A DNA stretch of 64,000 nucleotides from Franzmannia qiaohouensis (lineage in GTDB: Bacteria > Pseudomonadota > Gammaproteobacteria > Pseudomonadales > Halomonadaceae): NCBI RefSeq assembly GCF_031451695.1, contig NZ_JARWAM010000005.1, positions 124,001-188,000 on the forward strand. The letters are read 5' to 3'. A model generated the notes under the pieces. The model was not told the DNA's origin, ran no database searches, and worked only from the letters and a program-made list of their open reading frames with translations. A program made the translations under genes and the position numbers. Each line of letters opens with the position of its first letter. The first letter of the stretch is position 1. Below are positions 26,531 to 35,312 of the stretch, piece after piece.

Positions 26531-26551
26531 CAGGCCGCCCTGGGCGGCCTG
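26531..26551 (-). terminator. Hairpin after the TAXI-TRAP operon
   Basis: CAGGCCGCCC at 26531-26540 pairs perfectly with GGGCGGCCTG at 26542-26551. It lies 28 bases beyond the stop of the last gene of the minus-strand operon (26579-27559). No clear U-tract follows on that strand, so termination strength is uncertain. Confidence 0.55.
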
Positions 26552-26578
26552 TTAATAGAGTGGGATTAGATACAAGAC

Positions 26579-27559
26579 CTACTGCGACTCGGGCGGCATG
26601 GCCGCCTCGGGAATCTCCAGGCCGGCCTCCTGGTAGTAGCGCAGCGCGCCTGGATGCAGCGGCGTGGTGGTGTTGTCGAGGGCGATCTGCGCCGTCATGC
26701 CCTCCACCGGGGCGAAGCTCTCGGCGATGGCCTCGACGTTCTCCCAGTAGGCGCGGGTCAGGTCGTAGGCGGTCTCCTCGCCCATGCTGCTGTTGGCCAC
26801 GATGCCGATGAAGGTGCCCAGGGTGGTGGCCTCGGGCATGTCGCGGTAGGTCTCGGCGGGAATGGTCGCCGGTGACAGGAACGGCAGCGCTTCGGTCACT
26901 GCCTCGAGCTGCTCGTCGCTGAACGACAGGATATGCAGCGGCCGCGACGAGTGCACCTCGGTGAAGGCCGGGATCGGCGGCACGCCGTTGTAGCTGAAGC
27001 CGACGATGCGCCCGTCGACCACCGCTTCGGCGGCATCGTCCATGCGCATGCGCTGGAAGTCGGGCTGGATGCCGAGCACCTCGAACACCATGTCGGTGAT
27101 GTACTCGCCGCCGCCGCCAATGCTGCTGGGGTTGAAGCGCTCGCCCTCGAGGTCCTCGAAGGTCTCGATATTGCGATCCTGGCGCACCGCCCAGTGCATG
27201 GTAGAGGGCGCGACCCAGGTGATCACCCGCATGTCGGGGTTATGGTGGTCGGTCTGCTGGCCTTCACCATGGTAGCCCTCGTAGGCGCCGATGGCGTCGA
27301 TCAGCGCCAGGTCGATCTCACCGCCGCGCAGGCGAATGGCGTTCTCTCGCGAACCGCCGGTCTCGCGTACCGAGATCTCGTGGTCGGTGGCGCCGCTGAC
27401 GATGCGCGAGACCTCGGAGTAGCCGAAGTACCAGCCGCTGGCGCTGGGCGCCACGCCGATGCTCAGCGACTCGCCGGCCAGCGCCGGGGTAGCGGCAACC
27501 AGGGCCGCGGACATCAGCGCCGTGCCCAGGTGGCGGCGCAGGGATAGGGTGGCGTGCAT
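26579..27559 (-). CDS. TAXI-family TRAP transporter solute-binding protein (copy 1)
   Basis: A 326-residue periplasmic receptor with a signal peptide (about 1-28, ending TPALAGE). TAXI-family hallmarks: SIGVAPSASGWYFG, RETGGSRENAIRL, STMHWAVRQD and FNPSSIGGGGEYITD. It is a close paralogue of the protein encoded at 30995-31987, with long identical stretches such as VGFSYNGVPPIPAFTEVHSS. The ATG at 27559 is chosen for GGAGG seven bases upstream. It is the last gene of the operon, 39 bases after the CMD gene, while the fused permease lies three genes upstream. Confidence 0.9.
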   Translation of the reverse strand: MHATLSLRRHLGTALMSAALVAATPALAGESLSIGVAPSASGWYFGYSEVSRIVSGATDHEISVRETGGSRENAIRLRGGEIDLALIDAIGAYEGYHGEGQQTDHHNPDMRVITWVAPSTMHWAVRQDRNIETFEDLEGERFNPSSIGGGGEYITDMVFEVLGIQPDFQRMRMDDAAEAVVDGRIVGFSYNGVPPIPAFTEVHSSRPLHILSFSDEQLEAVTEALPFLSPATIPAETYRDMPEATTLGTFIGIVANSSMGEETAYDLTRAYWENVEAIAESFAPVEGMTAQIALDNTTTPLHPGALRYYQEAGLEIPEAAMPPESQ

Positions 27560-27597
27560 GATCCTTCCTCCTGTCTGGTTGTTATTGCTGCACTGTC

Positions 27598-28002
27598 TCA
27601 CTCGCCATCGCGGAACGCGATGCCCTCTTCGGCGAGTACCTCACGAGCCACGCGGAAACCGTCGATGGCCGCCGGGAAGCCGCAGTAGGCAGCGCTCTGC
27701 AGCAGCACCTCGCGGATTTCCGCCGGCGTGCAGCCGTTGTTGAGCGCGCCCTTGAGGTGAATCTTGAGCTCATGGGGGCGGTTGAGGGCCACCATCATGC
27801 CCAGGTTGACCAGGCTGCGAGTCTGCCGCGGCAGGCCCTCGCGGGTCCAGATATCGCCCCAGCAGTTGCGGGTCACCAGCTCCTGCAGCGGCCAGCTGAA
27901 GTCGTCGGCGCCGTCCAGCGAGCGGTCGACGTAGGCATCCCCCAGCACCTCGCGGCGCGCAGCGATCCCCTGCGGGTCGAGCTCGTCGTTACGATGGCTC
28001 AT
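27598..28002 (-). CDS. Carboxymuconolactone decarboxylase family protein
   Basis: A 134-residue all-helical protein of the CMD family, PcaC-like: RQTRSLVNLGMMVALNR, HLKGALNNGCTPAEIREVLLQSAAYCGFPAA. It has the conserved Cys and His of the CMD fold, although the CxxC of AhpD-type peroxidases is absent. Family members decarboxylate gamma-carboxymuconolactone or act on other small acids. Neighbours are a 2-hydroxyacid dehydrogenase and TAXI-TRAP genes, not protocatechuate genes, so PcaC activity is not assumed. AAGGAG precedes the ATG; 11 bases from the previous stop. Confidence 0.85.
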   Translation of the reverse strand: MSHRNDELDPQGIAARREVLGDAYVDRSLDGADDFSWPLQELVTRNCWGDIWTREGLPRQTRSLVNLGMMVALNRPHELKIHLKGALNNGCTPAEIREVLLQSAAYCGFPAAIDGFRVAREVLAEEGIAFRDGE

Positions 28003-28013
28003 GGTGCATCTCC

Positions 28014-28937
28014 TTACTCGCTGGCGGCGGCCAGCAGGTTGTCGAAGGCATCGCCGAAGTAGAGTTCGTAGCTATCCTTCTCGACGTAGCCCAGGTGCGG
28101 CGTGGCCACCAGCCCCGGCAGGGCCAGCATGGGATGCTCGAACAGCGGTTCCTGCTCGAAGACATCGATGCCGGCGCGTCCGGGGCGGCCAGCGCGCAGC
28201 GCTGCCTCCAGCGCTCCGGAGGCGATCAGCTCGGCGCGGCTGGTGTTGATCAACACCGCCTCGGGCTGCATCAGCGCCAGATGCTCTGCGCCGACGATGC
28301 CGCGGGTGTCGTCGTTGAGGCGCAGATGCAGGCTGAGCACGTCGCTGCGAGCGAACAGCTCGTCCTGGCTGGCGGCGACTTCGAGTCCCGCCTCGGCGGC
28401 GCGCTGGCGAGTCCCCTCGCGGCCCCACACCAACACGGGCATACCGAAGGCCTGGCCGTAGCCAGCCACCAGCTTGCCGATCTTGCCATAGCCGAAAATG
28501 CCCAGGGTGCGCCCCTTGAGCCCGGTGCCCAGGGTGCGCTGCCAGCGCCCCGCCTTGAGGTTCTCGACCTCTTGTGGAATGTGGCGAGTTGCCGCCATCA
28601 CCAGGCCCCAGGTCAGTTCGGCAGCGGCCACCGGCGAGCCGGTACCGGTCACCACCTTGACCCCGTGGCGCGCGCAGGCGTCTTGGTCGATATGGGCCGC
28701 ACCACCGCCGGTCTGGCTGATATAGCGCAGCTTGGGCAGCCTCGACAGCAGCGCCTCGGTGATCCAGGTCCGCTCGCGGATCAGCACCAACGCCTCGGCG
28801 TCCTTGAAGCGCTCGGCCAGGGCATCGATATTGGTCAGGGTGTCGTGGTGGATCGTCACCTCATGGCCCTCGAGCTTGCCGAAGGCGTCCAGGGTGCGTA
28901 CTACGTCTTGATAGTCGTCGGGGATCACGATCTTCAT
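28014..28937 (-). CDS. D-2-hydroxyacid dehydrogenase family protein
   Basis: A 307-residue NAD(P)-dependent oxidoreductase. The nucleotide-binding loop is GIFGYGKIGKLVAGYG, and the catalytic triad residues are visible as Arg in NTSRAEL, Glu in FEQEPLFEHP and His in TPHLGYV. It should interconvert a 2-hydroxy acid and a 2-oxo acid. The start ATG overlaps the TRAP permease stop by four bases (ATGA at 28934-28937), so it is tightly coupled to uptake. A longer frame starting at 29111 lies within the permease gene and is rejected. Confidence 0.88.
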   Translation of the reverse strand: MKIVIPDDYQDVVRTLDAFGKLEGHEVTIHHDTLTNIDALAERFKDAEALVLIRERTWITEALLSRLPKLRYISQTGGGAAHIDQDACARHGVKVVTGTGSPVAAAELTWGLVMAATRHIPQEVENLKAGRWQRTLGTGLKGRTLGIFGYGKIGKLVAGYGQAFGMPVLVWGREGTRQRAAEAGLEVAASQDELFARSDVLSLHLRLNDDTRGIVGAEHLALMQPEAVLINTSRAELIASGALEAALRAGRPGRAGIDVFEQEPLFEHPMLALPGLVATPHLGYVEKDSYELYFGDAFDNLLAAASE

Positions 28938-30892
28938 TGCGCGGGTTCCTTGCCTGCTGCTGGTGAGGAGGAGCGAGATAGCGTCGCCCGATGGTGGCGA
29001 TATTGCCAGCCAAACAGGCCAACGATCAGCACGATGCCGATCACGTCGGTGACCAGCTGGCCGGTGATCAACATCAGCGCCGCGGCCAATAGCAGCCCGC
29101 GCTCGAGCCAACTGCAGGGGCGCAGGAAGTAGCCGATGGTCGAGCCGGCCAGGGCGATGATCCCCAATACCCCGGAACCAACCGCCAGCGCGATCTCCAG
29201 CGGCGTGCCGTTGCCCAGCAGCGGCGGGTGGTAGATGAACATATAGGGAATCAGGAAGCCGCCCAGCGAGATCTTGGTGGCCGTCAGCGCGGTCTTGAAC
29301 CAGTGCGACCCGGCAATCGCCCCACCGATATAGGCCGCCAACGCCACCGGCGGCGTCACCCCGGAGAGAATCGCGAAGTAGAGGATGAACAGGTGAGACG
29401 AGAGACTCGGCAAGCCGGCTTCGATAAACGCCGCCGCCACTACCGAGGCCGCCAGCATATAGGCAGCCACCGTGGGTAGACCCATGCCGAGAATGATCGC
29501 CACCACCATGGCTAATACCAGGGTGATCAAGACATCACCGCCGCTGACCACCAGGATCACCGAGGAGACCTTGAGGCCCAGGCCGGTAAGGCTGATCACC
29601 GAGGCGATGATCGCCACGCTGCCGATGATCACCGCAATCATCGCCGCGGTCATGGCGCCGGCCTCGAGGGCCGCCGGTAGCGACTTGATGCGCTCCCACA
29701 GGGTGCCCGGACTGCGCCACGAGAACAGATAGATCGCTACCGCCGTGAAGTAGGCCGCCACCGCCGCGGTGGTCGGGGTATAGCGCAGCACCAGCATCGT
29801 CACCAGCACCGCGATCGGCACCAACAGGGTCTCGATGTTGAACAGCCCCTCGCGCAGCGTCGGGCGCTGCGACTTGGGCACCGGGTTGAGGCCTAGCCGC
29901 TTGGCCTCGAAGTGCACGCTCATCCAGATCGCCAGGTAGAAAAGCAGCGCCGGGATCAGCGCGGCACCGATGATCTCCAGATAGCTGGTCGAGATCACAT
30001 CGGCCATGACGAAGGCCGCCGCGCCCATGATCGGTGGCAGGATCTGCCCGCCGGTGGATGCCGAGGCCTCGGTGGCTGCGGCAAAGCGCGGGCTATAGCC
30101 ATTTTTCTTCATCAGCGGGATGGTGAACACCCCGGTGGTGGCCACGTTGGCCGCGGTACTGCCACTGATGCTGCCGAACAGCGCGCTGCACAGGGTAGCG
30201 GCCTTGGCCGGCCCCCCTGACATGCGTCCGGTGGCGGCATTGGAGAGGCGCATGAAGGTATCGCCGCCGCCAGTGGTGACCAGCAGCGCGCCGAACATGA
30301 TGAAGATCACGATCACCGTCGACGAGGTACGCATCAGGCTGCCATAGATCCCGGTGGGGCTCATGTAGAAAGTCGCCACCAGGTCCGCCCAGCCGTAACC
30401 GCCGTGGCCCCACACACCAGGCAAATAGCGCCCGAAATAGGCGTAGGCCAGCGCCACCAGCACCAGCACCGGAAACGCCAGGCCGATGGCCCGTCGGCAC
30501 GCCTCCAGCAGTAGCAGGATGGCGGCGATACCGAAGAACAGATCGGCAGTGGTCGGCATCAGATAGCCGAGATCATAGAGGATACGGTCGAAGTGATAGA
30601 TGTAGTAGGCGCTGATCGCTACCCCTACCACTACCGGGATCACGTCGTACCAGGGCAATCGATCGCTATCGCGCACTCGACAGGTGTAGGCCAGGAAAAT
30701 CAGCGGCAGAGCGAACATCAGGTGGATCGCGTTCTGAGTGTTGACCGCACCAGTGATCGCCGCATAGAGGTGAAACACGGCCATGGACACGGCGGTGACG
30801 CGCATGACCAGGAACCAGATGCCGGTCAGCTTGCGCTTTCCAGCATCCTCAGCATATTTCTCGACAACCTGCTGCTCTCGAGGCGTATCCAT
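28934..30892 (-). CDS. TRAP transporter fused permease (DctQM type, TAXI system)
   Basis: A 652-residue membrane protein with about 17-18 hydrophobic segments. The N-terminal quarter corresponds to the small DctQ subunit and the rest to DctM. Landmarks are GSISGSTAANVATTGVFTIP, ASTGGQILPPIMGAAAFVMA, GMGLPTVAAYMLAA and SGVTPPVALAAYIGGAI. With a TAXI receptor it imports carboxylates by Na+-coupled secondary transport. GGGAG is seven bases before the ATG. One permease serves two receptor genes in the same operon (26579-27559 and 30995-31987). Confidence 0.9.
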   Translation of the reverse strand: MDTPREQQVVEKYAEDAGKRKLTGIWFLVMRVTAVSMAVFHLYAAITGAVNTQNAIHLMFALPLIFLAYTCRVRDSDRLPWYDVIPVVVGVAISAYYIYHFDRILYDLGYLMPTTADLFFGIAAILLLLEACRRAIGLAFPVLVLVALAYAYFGRYLPGVWGHGGYGWADLVATFYMSPTGIYGSLMRTSSTVIVIFIMFGALLVTTGGGDTFMRLSNAATGRMSGGPAKAATLCSALFGSISGSTAANVATTGVFTIPLMKKNGYSPRFAAATEASASTGGQILPPIMGAAAFVMADVISTSYLEIIGAALIPALLFYLAIWMSVHFEAKRLGLNPVPKSQRPTLREGLFNIETLLVPIAVLVTMLVLRYTPTTAAVAAYFTAVAIYLFSWRSPGTLWERIKSLPAALEAGAMTAAMIAVIIGSVAIIASVISLTGLGLKVSSVILVVSGGDVLITLVLAMVVAIILGMGLPTVAAYMLAASVVAAAFIEAGLPSLSSHLFILYFAILSGVTPPVALAAYIGGAIAGSHWFKTALTATKISLGGFLIPYMFIYHPPLLGNGTPLEIALAVGSGVLGIIALAGSTIGYFLRPCSWLERGLLLAAALMLITGQLVTDVIGIVLIVGLFGWQYRHHRATLSRSSSPAAGKEPAQ

Positions 30893-30954
30893 TTCTTAAC
30901 TCCCGCATCAGCGAATCTACGCCGCCGACGACGAATGGATGTAATCAAACGATA

Positions 30955-30983
30955 CCCCGCCGACGGCCTGGCCGCCGACGGGG
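30955..30983 (-). terminator. Intercistronic hairpin between TAXI receptor 2 and permease
   Basis: CCCCG (30955-30959) pairs with CGGGG (30979-30983), and CGGCC (30964-30968) with GGCCG (30970-30974), with a symmetrical internal loop. It sits 11 bases after the receptor stop and about 60 bases before the permease start. A partial terminator or mRNA-stabilising stem that keeps receptor above permease is plausible. Confidence 0.45.
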
Positions 30984-30994
30984 CAGTGACGGTG

Positions 30995-31987
30995 TTACTG
31001 CGCCTCGGGGGGAATTACCTCATCGGGAATCTCCAGCCCGAGCTCCTGATAGTAGCGCAGGGCGCCAGCGTGGAGTGGGAAGGTCGCATTGTCGATCACG
31101 TCCTGTGGAGTGACACCATCGGCCGGGGCAAAGGACGCCGCCACCTGCTCATGGTTCTCCCAGTAAGCCTTGGTGATCTCATAGACGATATCGTCGTCGA
31201 GGCTGGCATTGGCGGCCACACCCATATAGATGCCCAGCGACGTGGCCTCCTCCATATCGCGGTAGGTGCCGGCCGGGATCACCGATGGCGCCAGGAACGG
31301 TAGTTCTTCGGTCACCAGATCGAGCTGCTCCTGGCTGAGCGACAGCAGCTGCAGCGGACGCGACGAGTGCACCTCGGTGAAGGCCGGGATCGGCGGCACG
31401 CCGTTATAGCTGAAGCCTACCAGGCGTCCGTCGGTCACGCCCTCGGCGGCATCATCGATGCGCATGCGCTGGAAATCGGGCTCGACACCGAGGATATCGA
31501 ATACCAGTTCGGTAATGTACTCACCGCCGCCGCCGATGCTACTAGGGTTGAAGCGCTGGCCGTTGAGGTCTTCGAAGGTCTCGATATTCGAGTCCTGGCG
31601 CACCGCCCAGTGCATGGTCGAGGGCGCGATCCAGTAGACCAGGCGGGCATTTTCGTTAGGCGTATCCTCGAAGCGGCCAATGCCGTTGTACATTTCGTAG
31701 CCGACCAGTGCCTCGGTAAAGGCCAGATCCAGCTCATCACGCCCCAGGCGGATGGCGTTCTCACGAGTGCCGCCGGTCTCGCGCACCGAGATCTCGTAGG
31801 GGGTGTTGGCGCTGATCACTCTGGCACCTTCAGAGATGCCGAAGAACCAGCCGGTGCCGGTGGGCACGGCACCGATGTTCAATGACTCCTGAGCCTGGGC
31901 GACGCCGGCGGTGATGCTGCCGACCGCGAGCAGGGAGATTGGCAACAACTGGCGGGCCTTGCGGAAGGTTTTGAGCGTAGCGTTCAT
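30995..31987 (-). CDS. TAXI-family TRAP transporter solute-binding protein (copy 2)
   Basis: A 330-residue periplasmic receptor with a signal peptide (about 1-32, ending GVAQAQE). Shared TAXI motifs are NIGAVPTGTGWFFG, RETGGTRENAIRL, STMHWAVRQD and FNPSSIGGGGEYITE. It differs from copy 1 mainly around residues 95-125, near the expected ligand pocket, and in having a longer N-terminus. GAGG lies before the ATG at 31987. It is the first gene of the minus-strand operon, followed by the fused permease after about 100 bases. Confidence 0.9.
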   Translation of the reverse strand: MNATLKTFRKARQLLPISLLAVGSITAGVAQAQESLNIGAVPTGTGWFFGISEGARVISANTPYEISVRETGGTRENAIRLGRDELDLAFTEALVGYEMYNGIGRFEDTPNENARLVYWIAPSTMHWAVRQDSNIETFEDLNGQRFNPSSIGGGGEYITELVFDILGVEPDFQRMRIDDAAEGVTDGRLVGFSYNGVPPIPAFTEVHSSRPLQLLSLSQEQLDLVTEELPFLAPSVIPAGTYRDMEEATSLGIYMGVAANASLDDDIVYEITKAYWENHEQVAASFAPADGVTPQDVIDNATFPLHAGALRYYQELGLEIPDEVIPPEAQ

Positions 31988-32210
31988 CGGGTTTACCTCG
32001 ACTGTGTTGTTATAAAGAACATTTCAACAATGGATCTATGTGATAGTCGTGTCTCGGCGTCCGTTCGGTTTGGCGTAAATGGCCTCCTTGGGCAACCACT
32101 GGCCCTTGCTCAGAATATAGTGGAGTCGCCAAAGGGGTTGAAGATGTAAAATCATTCCAAGGAATAGTGATTCATGACCCCGCCATCGCGAAATACGATG
32201 GCAAAAAATC
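31988..32210 (-). promoter_or_regulatory. Leader region of the TAXI-TRAP operon
   Basis: This 223-base gap between the LysR gene end and the first TAXI receptor should hold the operon promoter. It is AT-richer than the coding DNA, and on the minus strand a TTTATAAC sequence about 30 bases before the receptor start is a possible -10 element. No confident -35 or operator was found. Short open frames here have no ribosome site. Confidence 0.4.
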
Positions 32211-33131
32211 TCAGGCACTATCTATAAGCTCCAGCTTGTTTTGCTGCGAAGACTCCAGCAGATGCTCGACGAAAAGACGTGCTGCCATGGGCAAGGATTC
32301 CAACGAGTTGACGAAAATAGCCAGCTTGCGCCTGGCCCACTCATCGTGCAGTGCAATCACCTTGATCCCGATCCCTCCGGCATAGGGACGCAGTGCACCG
32401 CGCGGCACCACACCAATCCCCAACCCCGCCTCCACCATCACACACAATGCGTCATAACTGGTCACCTGAATGCGGATATTCAGCGGCCGATTGGCCTGGC
32501 TGGAAGCCTTGATCAGTTCAAGATTAATAGCACTCGCCGACTGCAAACCGACATAGGCATACCCCAAGGTTTCTTCGAAACGAATACTGTCGTTGACTGC
32601 CAACGGGTGATCATGGGGCGCCACCACCACCAACTCATCGGTGTGATAAGGGAAGGTTTCCAGATTATGGCCATGGGGCAGCAGCGCACAGACACCGACA
32701 TCGGCCCCATTGCCTGCCACCTCACGGGTGATGATAGGGCTGACCTTTTCCTCGAGATGAATATTGATTTCCGGATGCTTTAGAAAAAAAGACTGTATCT
32801 CACCTGGAAGATATTGGGTAATGGCCGACATATTGGCATAGACCCGAACATTACCGCGAACGCCGCTAGAATACTCGCGCATTTGCACGAAGATATCGTC
32901 GAGATTATGCAGCACTCCTCGTGCCATATTGAGCAGGGCAATACCTGCGGCTGTCAGCTCGACCCCCTTATTGGTACGCAACAATAACGGGGTATTGAAT
33001 ACCTCTTCCAGCTCGCTGATGCGCTTGCTAACCGCCGAGGTAGCGATGAATTCAGCCTCTGCGGCAGCGGCGATAGTGCCCTTCTCGGCGACTCGGACGA
33101 ACAGCTTGAGTGAGGTGGTATCAAGCTTCAT
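32211..33131 (-). CDS. LysR-family transcriptional regulator
   Basis: A 306-residue LysR regulator: winged helix-turn-helix at residues 1-62 (LKLFVRVAEKGTIAAAAEAE, SAVSKRISELEEVFNTPLL) and a type-2 periplasmic-binding-like effector domain from about 90. Unlike most LysR genes it is on the same strand as the TAXI-TRAP operon it precedes and divergent from the GntR gene. Codon use is visibly less GC-rich than that of the neighbours. Regulation of the carboxylate transport/catabolism genes is inferred from position. Confidence 0.88.
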   Translation of the reverse strand: MKLDTTSLKLFVRVAEKGTIAAAAEAEFIATSAVSKRISELEEVFNTPLLLRTNKGVELTAAGIALLNMARGVLHNLDDIFVQMREYSSGVRGNVRVYANMSAITQYLPGEIQSFFLKHPEINIHLEEKVSPIITREVAGNGADVGVCALLPHGHNLETFPYHTDELVVVAPHDHPLAVNDSIRFEETLGYAYVGLQSASAINLELIKASSQANRPLNIRIQVTSYDALCVMVEAGLGIGVVPRGALRPYAGGIGIKVIALHDEWARRKLAIFVNSLESLPMAARLFVEHLLESSQQNKLELIDSA

Positions 33132-33242
33132 GGCAGCGTCTCACCTCGGTCCCTCATCAGCGGATCGCCGGGCCATCATGCACCGCTTGGTGGTTGCGGT
33201 CTCGGCGCTGTCGTTATGTGAAGAGGTGGGCTTAACCTAAAA

Positions 33243-33323
33243 TGGTATACAACTCTTCTCGTTTTGATGCCAATATAGGCCTATATTGTGCGATATTTCA
33301 AATAATCGTACACAATAATCGAT
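33243..33323. promoter_or_regulatory. Palindromic candidate operator region between LysR and GntR genes
   Basis: The AT-rich divergent gap contains a perfect 18-base palindrome, CAATATAGGCCTATATTG, at 33271-33288. A TGGTATACAA site lies at 33243-33252, resembling FadR/FCD-GntR operators. ATTGTGCGAT (33284-33293) and ATCGTACACAAT (33305-33316) form a further imperfect inverted pair. Binding by the GntR or LysR product is inferred, not shown. Confidence 0.45.
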
Positions 33324-33371
33324 ACGACCTTAGTCCTGCTTCGTCGCGCCATGCCCGACACGGAGTTCGCC

Positions 33372-34055
33372 ATGACCGCCGCAGACCGCGTCTACGCCAT
33401 CATCAAGCAGCGCATCCTCGACGGGCAGTATCCAGCCGACAGCTATGTCCGTGAGGCCACCATCGGCCACGAACTGGAGCTCAGCCGCACGCCGATCCGC
33501 GAGGCCCTGCGCCGGCTAGTGTCCGACGGCTGGGTCGAGGTGATCCCCCACCACGGGGCGCGGGTGGTCTCCTGGACCCAACGCGACGTGGAAGAGGTCT
33601 TCGAGCTACGCGTGCTGCTCGAACCCCAGGTGGTAAGGCGCGCGGCCTCGCGTATCGACGCCACGCAGCTCGATTCGCTGGGCGAGCTGGCCTGCCATAT
33701 GGAGCAGCTCTGCGAGCGCGGCGACGACCAGGCCATCGACGAGATCGCCGGGCTCAACAACCGTTTTCACGCCGAGCTGATCACCGCCGCCGACAGCCCG
33801 CGACTGCAGCGTCTACTCGAAGCCATCGTGCAGGTGCCGGTGTCGCGGCGCAGCTTCCATCACTACAGCGACGAAGAGCTCCACGGCAGCATGCGCCACC
33901 ACCGCGAGATCATCCGCGCGCTGGCGGCCGGCGACGGTGAGTGGGCGGCATCGGTGATGCGCGCACACATCCTTGCCGCCCGCGCTGCGCAGTTGCATCC
34001 CCCGGCGCGCCAGGCCCATGAATCACAACAACAGCAACGCCGCTCAGCGAGGTGA
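33372..34055 (+). CDS. GntR-family transcriptional regulator (FadR/FCD subfamily)
   Basis: A 227-residue regulator. The N-terminal winged helix-turn-helix contains LELSRTPIREALRRLVSDG, and the C-terminal all-helical FCD domain has the metal/ligand His set (NNRFHAELI, HHREIIRAL, MRAHI). FCD regulators usually respond to carboxylates, which suits the downstream CoA-transferase/aconitase/lyase genes. Start ATG 33372 is chosen because GGAG lies eight bases upstream; the frame also has an ATG at 33351 without a ribosome site. Eight bases separate it from the CoA transferase gene. Confidence 0.88.
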   Translation: MTAADRVYAIIKQRILDGQYPADSYVREATIGHELELSRTPIREALRRLVSDGWVEVIPHHGARVVSWTQRDVEEVFELRVLLEPQVVRRAASRIDATQLDSLGELACHMEQLCERGDDQAIDEIAGLNNRFHAELITAADSPRLQRLLEAIVQVPVSRRSFHHYSDEELHGSMRHHREIIRALAAGDGEWAASVMRAHILAARAAQLHPPARQAHESQQQQRRSAR

Positions 34056-34062
34056 CACTCCC

Positions 34063-35253
34063 ATGCAACCCCTCGACGACATTCGCGTCATCGAACTCGG
34101 CCAACTGATCGCTGGCCCCTACTGCGGCCAGATTCTTGCCGACTTCGGTGCCGAACTGATCAAGATAGAACCCCCGGTCAAGGGCGACGCCATGCGCCAG
34201 TGGGGCCAGCGCGACGCTGACGGCAACACCCTGTGGTGGCCGATCATCGCCCGCAACAAGCACTCCATGACCCTCGACCTGAGGACCGCCGACGGCCAGT
34301 CAGTGCTGCGCGACATGGTCGCTCACGCTGACGTGCTGGTGGAGAACTTCCGCCCTGGCACCATGGAGCGCTGGGGACTCGACTATGACAGCCTGGCGGC
34401 GATCAACCCACGCCTGATCATGGTCCGCGTCACCGGCTTCGGCCAGAGCGGCCCCTACGCCAGCCGCGCCGGCTACGCCTCGGTGTGCGAGGCGATGGGC
34501 GGGTTGCGCTACGTATCGGGCTACCCCGATCGCCCGCCGGTGCGGGTGGGGGTCTCGCTGGGCGATACCCTGGCCGGCATCAACGCCGCCATGGGCACCA
34601 TGATGGCGCTCCATGAGCGGCATCGCAGCGGCCGCGGACAGGTGGTCGACAGCGCCATCTTCGAATCGGTGTTCGGCGTCATGGAAAGCCTGGTCTCGGA
34701 ATATGCCCGCGCCGACTACACCCGCGAGCGCGCCGGCAGCTTCCTGCCCGGCATTGCACCGTCCAACGCCTATCCCTGCGGCGACGGCCGCGACATCATC
34801 ATCGGCGCCAACCAGGACAGCGTGTTCGCCCGCCTTTGCCAGGCCATGGGCCAGCCGGAGCTGGCCAGCGACCCGCGCTTCATCGACCACCAGGCCCGCG
34901 GCGAGCACCAGCACGCCCTCGACGCGCTGATCAGCGACTGGACCCTCCGCCACGACGCCGACCAACTGGTCGAGCAGCTTGCCGACCAGGGCGTTCCTGC
35001 CGGGCTGGTCTACCGCGCCGCGGAGATGCTCGAGGACCCCCACTTCAGGGCCCGCGAGACGATCATCGAGCGCCAAGATGCCAGCGGCCAGCCGCTACCG
35101 ATGCAGAACGTCTTCCCGCGATTGTCGCGCACGCCGGGCGTGGTCAAGCACTGCGGGCCCAGCCTCGGCGAGCACACCCAGCGCGTTCTCGAGGAGTGGC
35201 TGGAATACTCGCCGCAACGCATCGACGCCCTGCGCCAGCAGGGTGTGATCTAG
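34063..35253 (+). CDS. CaiB/BaiF (family III) CoA transferase
   Basis: A 396-residue family III CoA transferase. Features: VIELGQLIAGPYCGQILADFGAE at the N-terminus, NKHSMTLDLR, ENFRPGTMERWGLDY, and GRGQVVDSAIFES with the catalytic Asp that forms the acyl-enzyme anhydride. It would activate a carboxylic acid by moving CoA from a donor such as succinyl-CoA. The neighbouring aconitase-type hydratase and HMG-CoA-lyase-like enzyme suggest the CoA ester is later cleaved. GAGGTGA precedes the ATG; a longer frame from 33973 overlaps the GntR gene and is rejected. Confidence 0.88.
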   Translation: MQPLDDIRVIELGQLIAGPYCGQILADFGAELIKIEPPVKGDAMRQWGQRDADGNTLWWPIIARNKHSMTLDLRTADGQSVLRDMVAHADVLVENFRPGTMERWGLDYDSLAAINPRLIMVRVTGFGQSGPYASRAGYASVCEAMGGLRYVSGYPDRPPVRVGVSLGDTLAGINAAMGTMMALHERHRSGRGQVVDSAIFESVFGVMESLVSEYARADYTRERAGSFLPGIAPSNAYPCGDGRDIIIGANQDSVFARLCQAMGQPELASDPRFIDHQARGEHQHALDALISDWTLRHDADQLVEQLADQGVPAGLVYRAAEMLEDPHFRARETIIERQDASGQPLPMQNVFPRLSRTPGVVKHCGPSLGEHTQRVLEEWLEYSPQRIDALRQQGVI

Positions 35254-35312
35254 ACAACAAAGACGATATCCCGATCCGACTCGACCACAACAACATCCCC
35301 GAGGCACTCCCC

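Noticed and set aside
28938..29111. Longer start for the 2-hydroxyacid dehydrogenase
   Set aside because: It lies within the TRAP permease coding region; the ATGA overlap at 28934-28937 and the normal family N-terminus favour the shorter form.
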